Numbered from the stretch's first letter, positions 29,478-39,359 are shown. The stretch: DNA of 64,000 bases from Pandoraea communis (GCF_902459745.1 NZ_CABPSJ010000002.1:806001-870000), one strand, 5' to 3'. A program made the numbers and translations. The notes: a model not told the origin generated them from the letters alone.

Positions 29478-30593
29478 TTACGCCTTCGCGCTCAGTTCCC
29501 GGACATCTGCGGCCAGACGCTCGACTGTTTCCGGGCGGGTATCCCACGCACACATGAAACGGCAACCACCGGCGCCAATGAACGTGTAGAAGCGCCAGCC
29601 CTTGGCGCGCAGCGCTTCGATCACATGCAACGGCAATTCCGCGAACACGGCGTTGGCTTGCGTCTCGAACATCAGCGATACGCCCGGCACATCGCGAAGG
29701 CGTTGCGCGAGCAGTTGCGCCATGGCGTTGGCGTGACGTGCGTTGCGCAGCCAGGTGTCGTCCTCCAGCATGCCAAGCCAAGGTGCGGAAATGAAGCGCA
29801 TCTTCGACGCCAACTGCCCTGCCTGCTTCACCCGATACGCAAAGTCCTCGGCCAGCGCGCGATTGAAGAACACCACGGCCTCGCCTACCGGCAGGCCATT
29901 CTTTGTGCCGCCGAAGCAAAGCACGTCCACGCCCGCGCGCCAGGTCACATCGCCCGGATGACAGCCCAGCGTTGCGACGGCATTGGCGAAGCGAGCGCCG
30001 TCCATATGCACGCGAAGATTGCGCCGCCGGGCCACCGACGAGATCGCCTTGATCTCGTCGACCGAGTAGACGGTGCCGACTTCGGTCGCCTGCGTGAGCG
30101 TGACGACCTTGGGTTTCGGGAAGTGAATGTCCGAGCGCCGGTTGATCACCGATTCGACGGCATCCGGCGTGAGCTTGCCGTTGTTCTCGCGGCCGCGCGC
30201 GGTGAGCAGCTTCGCGCCGTTGGAGAAAAATTCGGGTCCACCGCACTCGTCGGTCTCGACGTGCGCCAGTTCGTGGCAGATGACGGAGTGATACGACTGC
30301 GACAACGACGCCAGCGCCAGCGAGTTGGCGGCCGTGCCGTTGAAGACGAAGAAAACCTCGCAGTCCGTGTCGAACAACTGGCGAATGCCGTCGCATACGC
30401 GCTGCGTCCAGGTATCGTCGCCGTAGGCAACTTCGTGACCGCTGGCATTTGCCTCGATCAGATAGTGCAGCGCCTCGGGGCAAATCCCGGCGTAGTTATC
30501 CGACGCAAAGTGTTGCGGCGTTTGTGCCGGTTCGCTGCCGGCGGCGGCACGGGCGGTGGCGTGAAGACTCGATACGGACGGGACTTGCGACAT
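29478..30593 (-). CDS. Low-specificity threonine aldolase family protein
   Basis: A 371-residue PLP enzyme of the beta-eliminating lyase family. It should cleave L-threonine or allo-threonine to glycine and acetaldehyde. The PLP lysine is expected in DVLCFGGTKNGLP near residue 215; the HMDGARFANAV segment near residue 195 holds the Asp that contacts the pyridine ring. Length is about 20-30 residues above the E. coli LtaE type but usual for this branch. It is convergent with the ClC gene and is followed by a tautomerase gene upstream on the same strand. Confidence 0.9.
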   Translation of the reverse strand: MSQVPSVSSLHATARAAAGSEPAQTPQHFASDNYAGICPEALHYLIEANASGHEVAYGDDTWTQRVCDGIRQLFDTDCEVFFVFNGTAANSLALASLSQSYHSVICHELAHVETDECGGPEFFSNGAKLLTARGRENNGKLTPDAVESVINRRSDIHFPKPKVVTLTQATEVGTVYSVDEIKAISSVARRRNLRVHMDGARFANAVATLGCHPGDVTWRAGVDVLCFGGTKNGLPVGEAVVFFNRALAEDFAYRVKQAGQLASKMRFISAPWLGMLEDDTWLRNARHANAMAQLLAQRLRDVPGVSLMFETQANAVFAELPLHVIEALRAKGWRFYTFIGAGGCRFMCAWDTRPETVERLAADVRELSAKA

Positions 30594-30683
30594 GACAACC
30601 TCTTCGATACGGCGGGGAGGCCGTGAGTCTCCCCGCCCCAGACCTACCGGCGGCGCCAGCGGCGCTCACCGGCTCACTCGGTT

Positions 30684-30878
30684 TTACTCGGGACGCGGGT
30701 CCGACCAAAGCGTACCCGCTGTGGACCAGTTCTCGCGCTTGATGTCGGTGATGATGATGTCCACGGACTCAGCCGAGCAACCGATCGTGTTCACTGCCGC
30801 TTCCGTGACAGCTTTGACGAATGCGCGCTTTTGCTCGACCGAGCGCCCCTCGAACATCTCGACGTGAAACGTTGGCAT
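30684..30878 (-). CDS. 4-oxalocrotonate tautomerase family protein
   Basis: A 64-residue protein beginning MPTFHVEMFEGRS. After Met removal the N-terminal Pro would be the catalytic base of the 4-OT superfamily. The family Arg is seen at GRSVEQKRAFV near residues 11-21. It probably catalyses a keto-enol type isomerisation; the substrate is unknown. It lies between the class II aldolase and threonine aldolase genes, all on the minus strand. Confidence 0.85.
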   Translation of the reverse strand: MPTFHVEMFEGRSVEQKRAFVKAVTEAAVNTIGCSAESVDIIITDIKRENWSTAGTLWSDPRPE

Positions 30879-30992
30879 TGCCGTCTATCTCCTCATGTCG
30901 TTATCAAGATGGGCGGCGCCGCCGCCCATCCCCTTCCTCGGGCAAAGCCTGCCAGCCTTCCCTGCGCTCCCGACATCGCACCTGCGCGGCGG

Positions 30993-31763
30993 TCAATCGC
31001 GAAACGAGGCGTCTATTCTATCCAGTTTGCGTAGCAGTGCAGGCCACTCCAGCACACCTTCGATAGCACCACCGTCTTCGAGTTGAATGGCAGTCTTGTC
31101 CTGCACGGCGGCACTCGGCAGATGAGGTGGCATACCGCCCGCCAATGCTTGCAACTGGATCTCGCACGCCTTGACCAGCGTGGCCATCAGCACGAAGGCT
31201 TCGGCCACCGTGCGTCCGGTCGTGAGCGTGCCGTGATTGCGCAGCAGCATGGCCGGATACGGGCCGAGCGACGCCACGAGCCGCTCCCCCTCCGACGGTG
31301 AAAACGCCAGACCTTCGTAGTCGTGATAGCCGATACGCTCGTGAAAGCGAAGCGCGTGCTGCGAGATCGGCAGTAATCCGTGAGGCTGGATCGACACCGC
31401 AACGCCGGCCGTATTGTGCAAATGCATGACACACACGGCATCCGCACGCGCCGCATGCACGGCGCCGTGCAGCGCAAATCCGGTCACGTTCACGGGGTGT
31501 TCGCTCTCGCCCACGATCTCGCCGGCGATCGTGATCTTGACGAGATTCGATGCCGTCACTTCGTCGAATGCCAGACCGAACGGGTTGATGAGAAAGTACC
31601 CCGGCTCGCCCGGCACCATCGCGGAGATATGGGTGTAGATGAGATCGTCCCAGCCGTGCAGCGCAACGAGGCGGTAACAGGCCGCGAGATCGACGCGCAT
31701 CTGGTGCTCGGCGTCGCTCGTGGCGGTGGCGGCCTTTTTGCCCGCCCGCAGGGTAAAAGACAT
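30993..31763 (-). CDS. Class II aldolase/adducin family protein
   Basis: A 256-residue protein of the fuculose-1-phosphate aldolase/adducin fold. The metal-binding HxH is seen in VMHLHNTAG near residue 116, and the third His in LRNHGTL near residue 185. The N-terminal segment WDDLIYTHISAMVPG (about residues 38-52) is typical of the branch found in many Burkholderia, whose substrates are unassigned. True sugar-phosphate aldolase activity should not be assumed. It lies upstream of the small tautomerase gene in the same direction. Confidence 0.87.
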   Translation of the reverse strand: MSFTLRAGKKAATATSDAEHQMRVDLAACYRLVALHGWDDLIYTHISAMVPGEPGYFLINPFGLAFDEVTASNLVKITIAGEIVGESEHPVNVTGFALHGAVHAARADAVCVMHLHNTAGVAVSIQPHGLLPISQHALRFHERIGYHDYEGLAFSPSEGERLVASLGPYPAMLLRNHGTLTTGRTVAEAFVLMATLVKACEIQLQALAGGMPPHLPSAAVQDKTAIQLEDGGAIEGVLEWPALLRKLDRIDASFRD

Positions 31764-31855
31764 AGAGAGCCCCAGAGGATGAAGATGTCGGATCGGCAGA
31801 CGTCAGACGTCAATCGCGATAGCGAGGGCGGCGACAGCGGCACTGCGCGCGAGAA

Positions 31856-33112
31856 TCAGAGTGCGTGCTTGAGCGAGCGCCGCCAATCCCACACGAAGCC
31901 GATCGCACCGAGCACGAGCACGCCGCTCGCGCACAGCAGCGCTGCCGTGAAGCTGCCAGTGGCCGCGACCAGTGGCGCAGCCGCCAACGGCCCGACGATC
32001 TGGCCGATGCCATAGGATGCCGTCACCAAACCGATCAAGCCATTGGCATTGTCCCCACGCAGACGCCGGCACTCGCGCACTGCGTACACGGTAATCGCCG
32101 TGAACGGCAGCCCCACGAGCACGCTGCCCAGCGCGAATCCCACCACGTTCGGCAGTACGATACCGATTCCTACCCCCAACCCCTGCATGACGTAGCACGC
32201 GGCGAGCAGCAGCCGATTGTCCCAGGCAAGCGGCGCACGCGCGCCAATGATCGCCCCCGGCATGACCATCAGGCCGAGCAGCGGGAAAAACAGGTCCGGC
32301 CACGCCGAGCCCGGTAGGGCCTGACGCGCGATCACCGGCAGAAACGTTGCCGTGATGATGTAACCGAAGCCGGCGAAGCTGTAGAGCACCGTGACAGGGA
32401 TGACACTCTCGCCACTGCCATGATTGATGGCATGTGCCGCGGCCTGCCCCGGTGTACCGCCCGAGGATTTGGCGGCGTGGGCCGTCTTCGCGGCCTCGGG
32501 CGCGTCGGCCGCGAACGTGCGCCAGATCACCGCGAGCAACGCTAGTGCAAGCACGCCGCACAGCAGCCAGCCGCCGCGTGCGGGCCACGCCAGCGAGCTG
32601 TTCACGCTCGCAAGCAAGCCTGTCACCACGATGCCGGCCCCGGGGCCGGCGAAGATCACGCCCCCCAGACTCGGCATGCGCAATTCACCGAGTTTGCGGA
32701 AACCCCATCCGGCCGAGAACACCATCGCCCAGGCACTCATCACCCCCGCGAGCGTACGCACGACGGCCCACACGGCGAACGACTCGAGCAGCCCCATCGC
32801 CAGTGTCAACACGACGGTGGCAGCGAGTGCAAAACGGATGATGAGCGTCGGCGTGAAGCGCAGCCACATGCATGACAACGCGCCAACGAAGTACCCTGCG
32901 TAATTGAGGGAAGCGAGCCAACTGCCGTGCTGAATATCGGTGAGCCGCTCTTGCAGCATCAGGGGCAACATCGGCGTAAAGGCGAAGCGCCCGATGCCCA
33001 TGGCAATGGCTAGCGCAAGCATGCAGGACAGCGCAATGCGCCACGCTGCGCGCTCAGGCGAAGGCTGGTGCAACGAGGCGGCTCTGTCGGAATCGGTGAG
33101 TGTGGCTGGCAT
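31856..33112 (-). CDS. YbfB/YjiJ family MFS transporter
   Basis: A 418-residue membrane carrier with about twelve hydrophobic segments. The segment MGIGRFAFTPMLPLM near residue 40 is the signature of the YbfB/YjiJ (DUF1228) branch of the major facilitator superfamily. The substrate is unknown. The N-terminus is taken at 33112 (MPATLTDSD); the frame is open to 33175. No clear ribosome site supports either choice. Confidence 0.85.
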   Translation of the reverse strand: MPATLTDSDRAASLHQPSPERAAWRIALSCMLALAIAMGIGRFAFTPMLPLMLQERLTDIQHGSWLASLNYAGYFVGALSCMWLRFTPTLIIRFALAATVVLTLAMGLLESFAVWAVVRTLAGVMSAWAMVFSAGWGFRKLGELRMPSLGGVIFAGPGAGIVVTGLLASVNSSLAWPARGGWLLCGVLALALLAVIWRTFAADAPEAAKTAHAAKSSGGTPGQAAAHAINHGSGESVIPVTVLYSFAGFGYIITATFLPVIARQALPGSAWPDLFFPLLGLMVMPGAIIGARAPLAWDNRLLLAACYVMQGLGVGIGIVLPNVVGFALGSVLVGLPFTAITVYAVRECRRLRGDNANGLIGLVTASYGIGQIVGPLAAAPLVAATGSFTAALLCASGVLVLGAIGFVWDWRRSLKHAL

Positions 33113-33472
33113 GACGATAACTATGTGGGAAACCGGGCGCCGGTGCGCGCAACTTTCCGAATACTTTACATGCAAACCATCACGGAAAGCGGAGGTTCCC
33201 CTGCATCATGAAGGGCAATGGCAGCCATTGCCATCCGGGTGTGGCTGTGCCCCTCACGCCCGTGAAATACTGAGCCCATTTGCTTCGGTATCCTTTCAAA
33301 TACTGAAATTGTATCGTTTGTTCATCAGGCCACCCGACGGCACGGGGTTATCCGCTCCCCGAATGCAAAACGCGCACCGAAGTGCGCGTTTTGCTCAAGC
33401 CATCCCGGCGAATCGCCGGAGACTGCCCATCGAACCGGAGCGGCAGCCTGCGCCGCCGCCCTTACCGGATCG
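33113..33472. other. Intergenic region between MFS gene and alaS terminator
   Basis: About 360 bases hold no gene. A perfect 8-bp hairpin (GGCAATGG / CCATTGCC, loop CAG) is at 33214-33232, on the upstream side of the MFS gene, and the alaS terminator is at 33364-33395. Nothing else was recognised. Confidence 0.45.
33364..33395 (-). terminator. Intrinsic terminator after alaS
   Basis: A stem of AAAACGCGCAC / GTGCGCGTTTT with a 4-base loop lies about 80 bases after the alaS stop codon. Confidence 0.7.
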
Positions 33473-36097
33473 TCAGAACTTGCCTGCGACCCAACCCTGC
33501 ACGCCGGCCAGCGCCTGCGGCAACTGCGACGGGTCGGTACCGCCAGCTTGCGCCATATCAGGACGGCCCCCGCCCTTGCCACCGACTTGCTGCGCGACGA
33601 AGTTGACCAACTCGCCGGCCTTGACCTTGCTGGTCGCGTCGGCCGTCACGCCGGCAATGAGGCTGACCTTGCCGCCCTCGACAGCCGCGAGCACGATGGC
33701 CGCGCTCTTGAGCTTGTCCTTGAGCTTATCCATCGTCTCGCGCAGCGTCTTGACATCGGCACCTTCGAGTTGCGCGGCCAGCACTTTCAGACCGTTCACG
33801 TCGACGGCCTTCTCGACCAGTTCATCACCCTGGCTCGAAGCGAGCTTCGACTTGAGCGCCGCCAGTTCCTTCTCGAGCGACTTGACCTGCTCCTGCACCT
33901 GCGCGATACGCGGAGTGAGTTCGGCCGGTTGAGTCTTGAGCGCAGCGGCGGCCTCGTTGACCTGGTCGTCGAGCTTCTGCACGAAACGCACCGAGTTGTC
34001 ACCGGTGATGGCTTCTACGCGACGAATACCGGCAGCCACGCCCCCTTCCATCACGATCTTGAACAGGCCAATGTCGCCGGTGCGCGTCACGTGTGTGCCG
34101 CCGCACAGTTCGCGCGACGTGCCGATATCGAGTACGCGCACTTCGTCGCCGTACTTCTCACCGAACAGGGCCATTGCACCGCCCTTGACGGCATCGTCGA
34201 AGGACATCACGGCCGCTTGCGTCGGCACGTTGGTCAGGACTTCCGCGTTGACGATGTCTTCCACGCGACGGATTTCCTCGGCGGTCATCGCGGCGTTGTG
34301 TGCGAAGTCGAAACGCGTCTTGTCGGCGTCGACGAGCGAGCCCTTCTGTTGCACGTGAGCCCCCAGCACTTCACGCAGCGCCTTGTGCATCAAATGCGTG
34401 GCAGAGTGGTTGCGAACGGTGCGAGCGCGGCGCACGGCATCGACCTGCGCCGTAACAGCCTCGCCCACCTTCAGTTCGCCCGATTCCAGCTTGCCGTAGT
34501 GGCCGAACACGTCAGCCTGAATCTTCTGCGTGTCCGACACACCGAAACGCGCACCGCCGGCGACGATCAGGCCCTGATCGCCCACCTGACCGCCAGACTC
34601 GGCGTAGAACGGCGTGGTGTCGAGCACGACGATACCTTGTTGCCCCGCAGAGAGCTTACCCACGCTCGTGCCGTCGACGTAGAGCGCCGTCACCTTCGCG
34701 CCTTCGAGCATCAGCTTGTCGTAGCCCTGGAAGCGGGTCTTGTCGCCGGTGTATTCGAGGGCCGTCGCCATCTTGAACTTGCCCGCGGCACGGGCCTGCT
34801 CGCGCTGGCGCGCCATCGCGGCATCGAACGCGGCCTCGTCGACCGTGATGCTGCGCTCGCGGCAAACGTCGGCCGTCAGATCGAGCGGGAAGCCATACGT
34901 GTCGTGCAGCTTGAAGGCGAGTTCGCCGTCGAGCGTGGTCACACCGCGCTTGGCCAGATCGGCCAGCGCCCCTTCGAGAATCTCCATGCCGTTCTCGATG
35001 GTTTCGCCGAAACGCTCTTCTTCCTGCTTGAGCACGTCGGTCACGCGTTGCTGCGCCTGCGCCAGTTCCGGATAAGCGGCGCCCATCTCGGCGACCAGAT
35101 CCGGTACGAGCTTGTAGAAGAACGGCTTCTTGCAGCCGAGCTTGTAACCGTGACGGATCGCGCGGCGGATGATACGGCGCAGCACATAGCCGCGGCCTTC
35201 GTTGCCCGGAATCACGCCATCGACGATCAGGAACGAGCAAGCGCGGATGTGATCGGCAATCACCTTGAGCGAGTTCGCGTTGAGATCGGTCACACCGGTC
35301 TCGCGGCCCGCGGCCTTGATCAGGTGCTGGAACAGGTCGATTTCGTAGTTGCTGTGCACGTGTTGCAGCACGGCCGCGATACGCTCCAGCCCCATGCCGG
35401 TATCCACGCAGGGCTTGGGCAGCGGCGTCATGTTGCCCTGCTCGTCGCGGTTGAACTGCATGAACACGAGATTCCAGATCTCGATGTAGCGATCGCCGTC
35501 TTCTTCCGGTGATCCGGGGGGGCCGCCCCACACGTCGGCGCCGTGATCGAAGAAGATTTCCGAGCACGGACCGCACGGGCCGGTGTCGGCCATCTGCCAG
35601 AAGTTGTCCGAGGCGTAGCGCGCGCCCTTGTTGTCGCCGATGCGGATGATTCGCTCGACCGGCACGCCCACTTCCTTCGCCCAGATGTCGTAGGCCTCGT
35701 CGTCTTCCTTGTAGACGGTGACCCAGAGCTTGTCCTTCGGCAGTTTGTACACTTCCGTCAGCAATTCCCAGGCGTACTGAATCGCTTCGCGCTTGAAATA
35801 GTCGCCGAACGAGAAGTTGCCCAGCATTTCGAAGAACGTGTGGTGACGCGCCGTGTAGCCGACGTTCTCCAGATCGTTGTGCTTGCCGCCCGCGCGCACA
35901 CTGCGCTGGGCCGTGGTCGCGCGCTTGTAAGGGCGCGTTTCGAGACCGAGGAAGACGTCCTTGAACTGCACCATGCCGGAGTTCGTGAACAGCAGCGTTG
36001 GGTCATTGGACGGCACGAGGCTCGACGAGCGCACGATGGTGTGCCCCTTCGACTCGAAGAAGTTGAGGAATTTTTCCCGAATGTCTGCGACTTTCAT
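33473..36097 (-). CDS. alaS: Alanyl-tRNA synthetase
   Basis: Class II synthetase that charges tRNA-Ala and edits mis-charged Ser and Gly. The 874-residue protein shows [20 protein letters not shown] near residue 13, the catalytic core to about residue 460, the editing-domain zinc ligands in [11 protein letters not shown] near residue 565 and [13 protein letters not shown] near residue 667, and a C-terminal coiled coil and DHHA1-type domain from about residue 710. Length is normal. It is divergent from a CoA-transferase gene with about 245 bases between starts. Confidence 0.98.
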   Translation of the reverse strand: MKVADIREKFLNFFESKGHTIVRSSSLVPSNDPTLLFTNSGMVQFKDVFLGLETRPYKRATTAQRSVRAGGKHNDLENVGYTARHHTFFEMLGNFSFGDYFKREAIQYAWELLTEVYKLPKDKLWVTVYKEDDEAYDIWAKEVGVPVERIIRIGDNKGARYASDNFWQMADTGPCGPCSEIFFDHGADVWGGPPGSPEEDGDRYIEIWNLVFMQFNRDEQGNMTPLPKPCVDTGMGLERIAAVLQHVHSNYEIDLFQHLIKAAGRETGVTDLNANSLKVIADHIRACSFLIVDGVIPGNEGRGYVLRRIIRRAIRHGYKLGCKKPFFYKLVPDLVAEMGAAYPELAQAQQRVTDVLKQEEERFGETIENGMEILEGALADLAKRGVTTLDGELAFKLHDTYGFPLDLTADVCRERSITVDEAAFDAAMARQREQARAAGKFKMATALEYTGDKTRFQGYDKLMLEGAKVTALYVDGTSVGKLSAGQQGIVVLDTTPFYAESGGQVGDQGLIVAGGARFGVSDTQKIQADVFGHYGKLESGELKVGEAVTAQVDAVRRARTVRNHSATHLMHKALREVLGAHVQQKGSLVDADKTRFDFAHNAAMTAEEIRRVEDIVNAEVLTNVPTQAAVMSFDDAVKGGAMALFGEKYGDEVRVLDIGTSRELCGGTHVTRTGDIGLFKIVMEGGVAAGIRRVEAITGDNSVRFVQKLDDQVNEAAAALKTQPAELTPRIAQVQEQVKSLEKELAALKSKLASSQGDELVEKAVDVNGLKVLAAQLEGADVKTLRETMDKLKDKLKSAAIVLAAVEGGKVSLIAGVTADATSKVKAGELVNFVAQQVGGKGGGRPDMAQAGGTDPSQLPQALAGVQGWVAGKF

Positions 36098-36342
36098 AGG
36101 CTGCGTGAGCGTGGGGACCGGGCGAGCTAAGCCAAGCCTGGTGGGTATTTTGCAAACTTTTGATTATACGGGAAATCGATCCAGTCACCGCGTCGCGCCG
36201 CCAACCGCACTGCGAAACGACGCTGGTCAGCAGAGAACGGCAGGACGTAGACTCCTTCCCAGAAGTTCCGCATTGCAAAACATCGTTCCGCGCGATGCCG
36301 ACGACCCCGAACCACGACGAATGCACAGGAGATACGAATACG

Positions 36343-37566
36343 ATGGGCGCGCTGAGCCATATCCGGGTGTTGGATCTTTCGCGAGTACTGGCCGGGCCGT
36401 GGGCCACGCAGAATCTGGCGGATCTGGGGGCCGACGTCATCAAGGTGGAGCGTCCCGGTGTGGGCGACGACACCCGTAGCTGGGGGCCGCCGTATCAGCG
36501 AGACGCTGACGGCAACGACACCCAGGAGGCCGCTTACTATCTCGCGGCCAACCGCAACAAACGCTCGCTCACACTCGACATCTCGCGCCCGGAAGGGCAA
36601 GCGATCGTGCGCGCACTCGCCGCGCAAAGCGACGTCGTCGTCGAGAACTACAAGGTCGGGCAACTCGCGAAGTACGGCCTCGACTACGCGTCGCTCAAGG
36701 CCATCAAACCGGATCTCGTCTACTGTTCGATCACGGGCTTCGGTCAGAGTGGCCCACACGCGTCGCGCGCCGGATACGACTTCATCGTGCAAGGCATCGG
36801 CGGCTTCATGAGCATCACCGGAGAGCGCGACGGCCTGCCGGGTGGCGGTCCTCAGAAGGCAGGCGTCGCCATTGCCGATCTGATGACGGGCATGTATGCA
36901 AGCCTCGCGATCATGGCCGCCCTCACCCACCGCGACCGCACGGGCGTGGGTCAGTACATCGACATGGCGTTGCTCGACACGCAGGTCGCCATGCTCGCCA
37001 ACATGAACACCAACTATCTGGCGAGCGGGAAGCCGCCCGTGCGTTGGGGCAATGCGCACCCGAACATCGTGCCGTACCAGACCTTCCAGACGGCCGACGA
37101 CGGCTGGATCATCGTGGCGGTGGGCAACGACGGGCAGTTCCGCAAGTTCGTCGAAGCAGGTGAAGCGCCCGCGCTCGCCGACGACGCGCGTTTTGCGACC
37201 AACCCATCGCGCGTACGTCACCGCGATACGCTCGTGCCGATTCTCGCGCAAATGGTGCGCAAGTTCGGCAAGGACACCTGGATCGACAAGCTCGAAGCCG
37301 CCGGTGTGCCGTGCGGCCCGATCAACACGCTGCCGGAAGTGTTCGCACATCCGCAGGTCATCGCGCGCGAGATGGCGCTGGAGTTGCCGCATCCCTCGGG
37401 CGGTGTGGCCCGCCTCGTCGCCAGCCCGATGAAGATGAGCGAGACCCCGCCCATTGCCCGTAGCGCCCCGCCTACGCTGGGCCAGCACAGCGACGAAATT
37501 CTGCGTGAACGCCTGGGCTTCGACGACACGAAGATCGCGCAGTTGCGCGGCGACAGCATCGTCTGA
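36343..37566 (+). CDS. CaiB/BaiF family CoA-transferase (class III)
   Basis: A 407-residue class III CoA-transferase, transferring CoA between carboxylic acids through a mixed anhydride on an Asp. The N-terminal IRVLDLSRVLAGPWATQ (about residues 6-22) and GADVIKVERPGVGDD near residue 33 are family signatures. The catalytic Asp is expected in IADLMTGMYASLA near residue 180. The acyl substrates are unknown. The ATG at 36343 follows AGGAGA by ten bases; the frame is open to 36160 without family similarity. It is convergent with the long catabolic operon and could supply CoA activation for it, but this is speculation. Confidence 0.9.
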   Translation: MGALSHIRVLDLSRVLAGPWATQNLADLGADVIKVERPGVGDDTRSWGPPYQRDADGNDTQEAAYYLAANRNKRSLTLDISRPEGQAIVRALAAQSDVVVENYKVGQLAKYGLDYASLKAIKPDLVYCSITGFGQSGPHASRAGYDFIVQGIGGFMSITGERDGLPGGGPQKAGVAIADLMTGMYASLAIMAALTHRDRTGVGQYIDMALLDTQVAMLANMNTNYLASGKPPVRWGNAHPNIVPYQTFQTADDGWIIVAVGNDGQFRKFVEAGEAPALADDARFATNPSRVRHRDTLVPILAQMVRKFGKDTWIDKLEAAGVPCGPINTLPEVFAHPQVIAREMALELPHPSGGVARLVASPMKMSETPPIARSAPPTLGQHSDEILRERLGFDDTKIAQLRGDSIV

Positions 37567-37576
37567 CGCCCATGAA

Positions 37577-37612
37577 AAGGGCCTGACGCGAAGCCGATCG
37601 CGGCAGGCCCTG
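37577..37612. terminator. Hairpin between CoA-transferase gene and catabolic operon end
   Basis: A stem of AGGGCCTG / CAGGCCCT with a loop of about 18 bases lies between convergent genes; the T-run is weak. Confidence 0.45.
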
Positions 37613-37675
37613 CTTTACCGGCGAGCCCCACGTCACGCGCCGATTTTCCACACGGATATCGCCCGCCTTGCCCGT

Positions 37676-38539
37676 CTATTCGTATTGCTTGCCCTCGGCG
37701 AGCAGCGCCGGGGTGCCGATCACCGCATTCAAGCCATCGAAGTCGAGCATGCGCTCACGCCATGCGGCCGTAGTGCCTTGCGCGTGCAGATTGGCGTAGT
37801 ACCCCTGCAACGTGCTGGCGACAGCACGTGCCGTCCCGCCCGGGAAGATCACGATACGGAAGCCGATATCGGCGAGCGCCTGCGCGCTTTGCACCGGAGT
37901 CTTGCCGCCTTCGACCATATTGGCAAGCAAGGGCACGCGCTGCGCGAATCGCCCGCACGCCACGGCCATCTGCGCCGGACTGCGCAACGCTTCGATGAAC
38001 AGCGCATCGGCCCCCGCTTCCAGATAACGCTCGGCACGATCGAGCGCCGCATCGAGACCTTCGACGGCCACGGCGTCCGTTCGCGCGAGAATCAGCGTGC
38101 GCGCATCGTGACGAGCATCGACCGCCGCGCGCACCTTGCCGATCATCTCCTGCACCGGCACCACGCCCTTGCCGTCGAGGTGGCCGCAGCGCTTCGGAAA
38201 GGTCTGATCTTCCAACTGAATCATCGCGGCCCCGGCACGCTCGAAGCCTCGCACGGTACGTTTGACGTTGAGGGCGTTGCCGAAGCCGGTGTCGGCGTCG
38301 ACGATCACGGGAATGTCGACGCGCTCGGCAATCCGGGCGAGCGTGTCTTCCACCTCCGGATAGGTCGTCAGCCCGATGTCCGAGCGCCCGAGCCGGGTGT
38401 AGGCAATCGACGCGCCCGACAGATACACCGCCTCGAAGCCCGCCTGAGCGGCAATGAGCGCGGACAGCGCGTCGTAGACACCGGGGGCGAGCAGCACACC
38501 GCCGCCCAGGCGCTGTTTGAGAGACGGCGAGGTCATCAT
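37676..38539 (-). CDS. Isocitrate lyase/PEP mutase family C-C lyase
   Basis: A 287-residue protein of the PEP mutase/isocitrate lyase superfamily. DADTGFG near residue 85 and the metal-site QLEDQTFPKRCGH near residue 115 are visible. The KRCGH loop carries the Cys used by true C-C lyases such as 2-methylisocitrate lyase and 2,3-dimethylmalate lyase, so cleavage of a malate-type substrate to a carboxylate and a 2-oxoacid is more likely than oxaloacetate decarboxylation. It is the last gene of the operon, overlaps the preceding 69-residue ORF by ATGA, and has AGGAG eight bases before the ATG at 38539. Confidence 0.88.
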   Translation of the reverse strand: MMTSPSLKQRLGGGVLLAPGVYDALSALIAAQAGFEAVYLSGASIAYTRLGRSDIGLTTYPEVEDTLARIAERVDIPVIVDADTGFGNALNVKRTVRGFERAGAAMIQLEDQTFPKRCGHLDGKGVVPVQEMIGKVRAAVDARHDARTLILARTDAVAVEGLDAALDRAERYLEAGADALFIEALRSPAQMAVACGRFAQRVPLLANMVEGGKTPVQSAQALADIGFRIVIFPGGTARAVASTLQGYYANLHAQGTTAAWRERMLDFDGLNAVIGTPALLAEGKQYE

Positions 38540-38745
38540 GCGGAGGTCTCCTGAGAAGGTGATTGGGCCGCGAGCACATCGGCTGCCGTATGCGCTGCGA
38601 GAAAGCCGCCCGCGACGGCCGAGCGCAGGCCGTTGCCCGACAGATAGCCCGAGACGGCATTGCCCGACACGCCGCGCGCCGCGCCACCGGCGTGCGACAG
38701 ATCGTCCACTGGCGGCAAGCCATGACGAATCACCGGCGCGCTCAT
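38536..38745 (-). CDS. Unrecognised 69-residue protein, overlapped at both ends
   Basis: A small ORF inside the catabolic operon. Its ATG (38743-38745) overlaps the TGA of the isochorismatase-fold gene as ATGA, and its own TGA overlaps the ATG of the lyase gene as ATGA, which strongly suggests translational coupling. The product starts MSAPVIRHGLPPVDDLSHAG and is rich in Ala, Gly and Ser; no membrane segment, signal or known motif is evident. Function unknown. A larger frame open to 39015 in the same phase runs through the isochorismatase gene and is an artefact. Confidence 0.6.
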   Translation of the reverse strand: MSAPVIRHGLPPVDDLSHAGGAARGVSGNAVSGYLSGNGLRSAVAGGFLAAHTAADVLAAQSPSQETSA

Positions 38746-39359
38746 GCGGCAAGCCGGCCCACGAAGGCCTCGCAAGTCAGGACTTCGCTTACCGTGCACA
38801 GATCGGCAAGCGCGGCGTCGTGCGCGGCAGGCGTGGGAGCGGCGCAACCGTCCGAGAGCACGAGCACACGGTAATCGCGCATATGCGCGTCGCGTGCGGT
38901 GCTCGCCACGCCGCCGTTCGTCACGATGCCGCACACCGCTACGGTCTCGACGCCTGCGCGACGCAGCACCCAGTCGAGCTGCGTGTTGAAGAACGCCGAA
39001 TAAGCCACCTTCCACACCGACATGTCGACGTGGCCCGCGAGGGCATCCACCGTGGCGTGTCCCGGCGTGCCGGCCACGAAGTCACCGCGCCTCAGAAAAG
39101 GCCGCAGCTGTTTCAGGTGCGGGGAGATCATCGGCTCGCCGTTCGCATCGGGCCAGAGCGTGAACTGACTCGCGGCGACGTAACCGCCCGCCGCTTTTAG
39201 CGATGCCGCCACCGGCGCCACCCGCGCGGGAAGCGCCTGCGCCTGCGGTGTGGCCGCTCCCCCGCGGTCGTACGCGCCGCCCGGCGTGATGAAGTCGTTC
39301 TGCAAGTCCACGATGATGAGCGCGGTGCGAGTGCTGTCGAGCTTGAGGGTTTGACTCAT
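38742..39359 (-). CDS. Isochorismatase-fold hydrolase family protein
   Basis: A 205-residue protein of the cysteine hydrolase/isochorismatase family. The catalytic Asp is in IIVDLQNDF near residue 19 and the Lys in VWKVAYSAF near residue 117. The usual nucleophile segment TNVCVESTARDA is here TNGGVASTARDA, so the Cys is replaced by Gly. Family members with Cys hydrolyse amides such as N-carbamoyl compounds or maleamate; this one may act differently. The ATG at 39359 has GGAGAG upstream. It follows hyuA by 22 bases and overlaps the small ORF after it. Confidence 0.87.
   Translation of the reverse strand: MSQTLKLDSTRTALIIVDLQNDFITPGGAYDRGGAATPQAQALPARVAPVAASLKAAGGYVAASQFTLWPDANGEPMISPHLKQLRPFLRRGDFVAGTPGHATVDALAGHVDMSVWKVAYSAFFNTQLDWVLRRAGVETVAVCGIVTNGGVASTARDAHMRDYRVLVLSDGCAAPTPAAHDAALADLCTVSEVLTCEAFVGRLAA

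Noticed and set aside
37676-38539. Oxaloacetate decarboxylase
   Set aside because: The KRCGH catalytic loop points to a C-C lyase instead.
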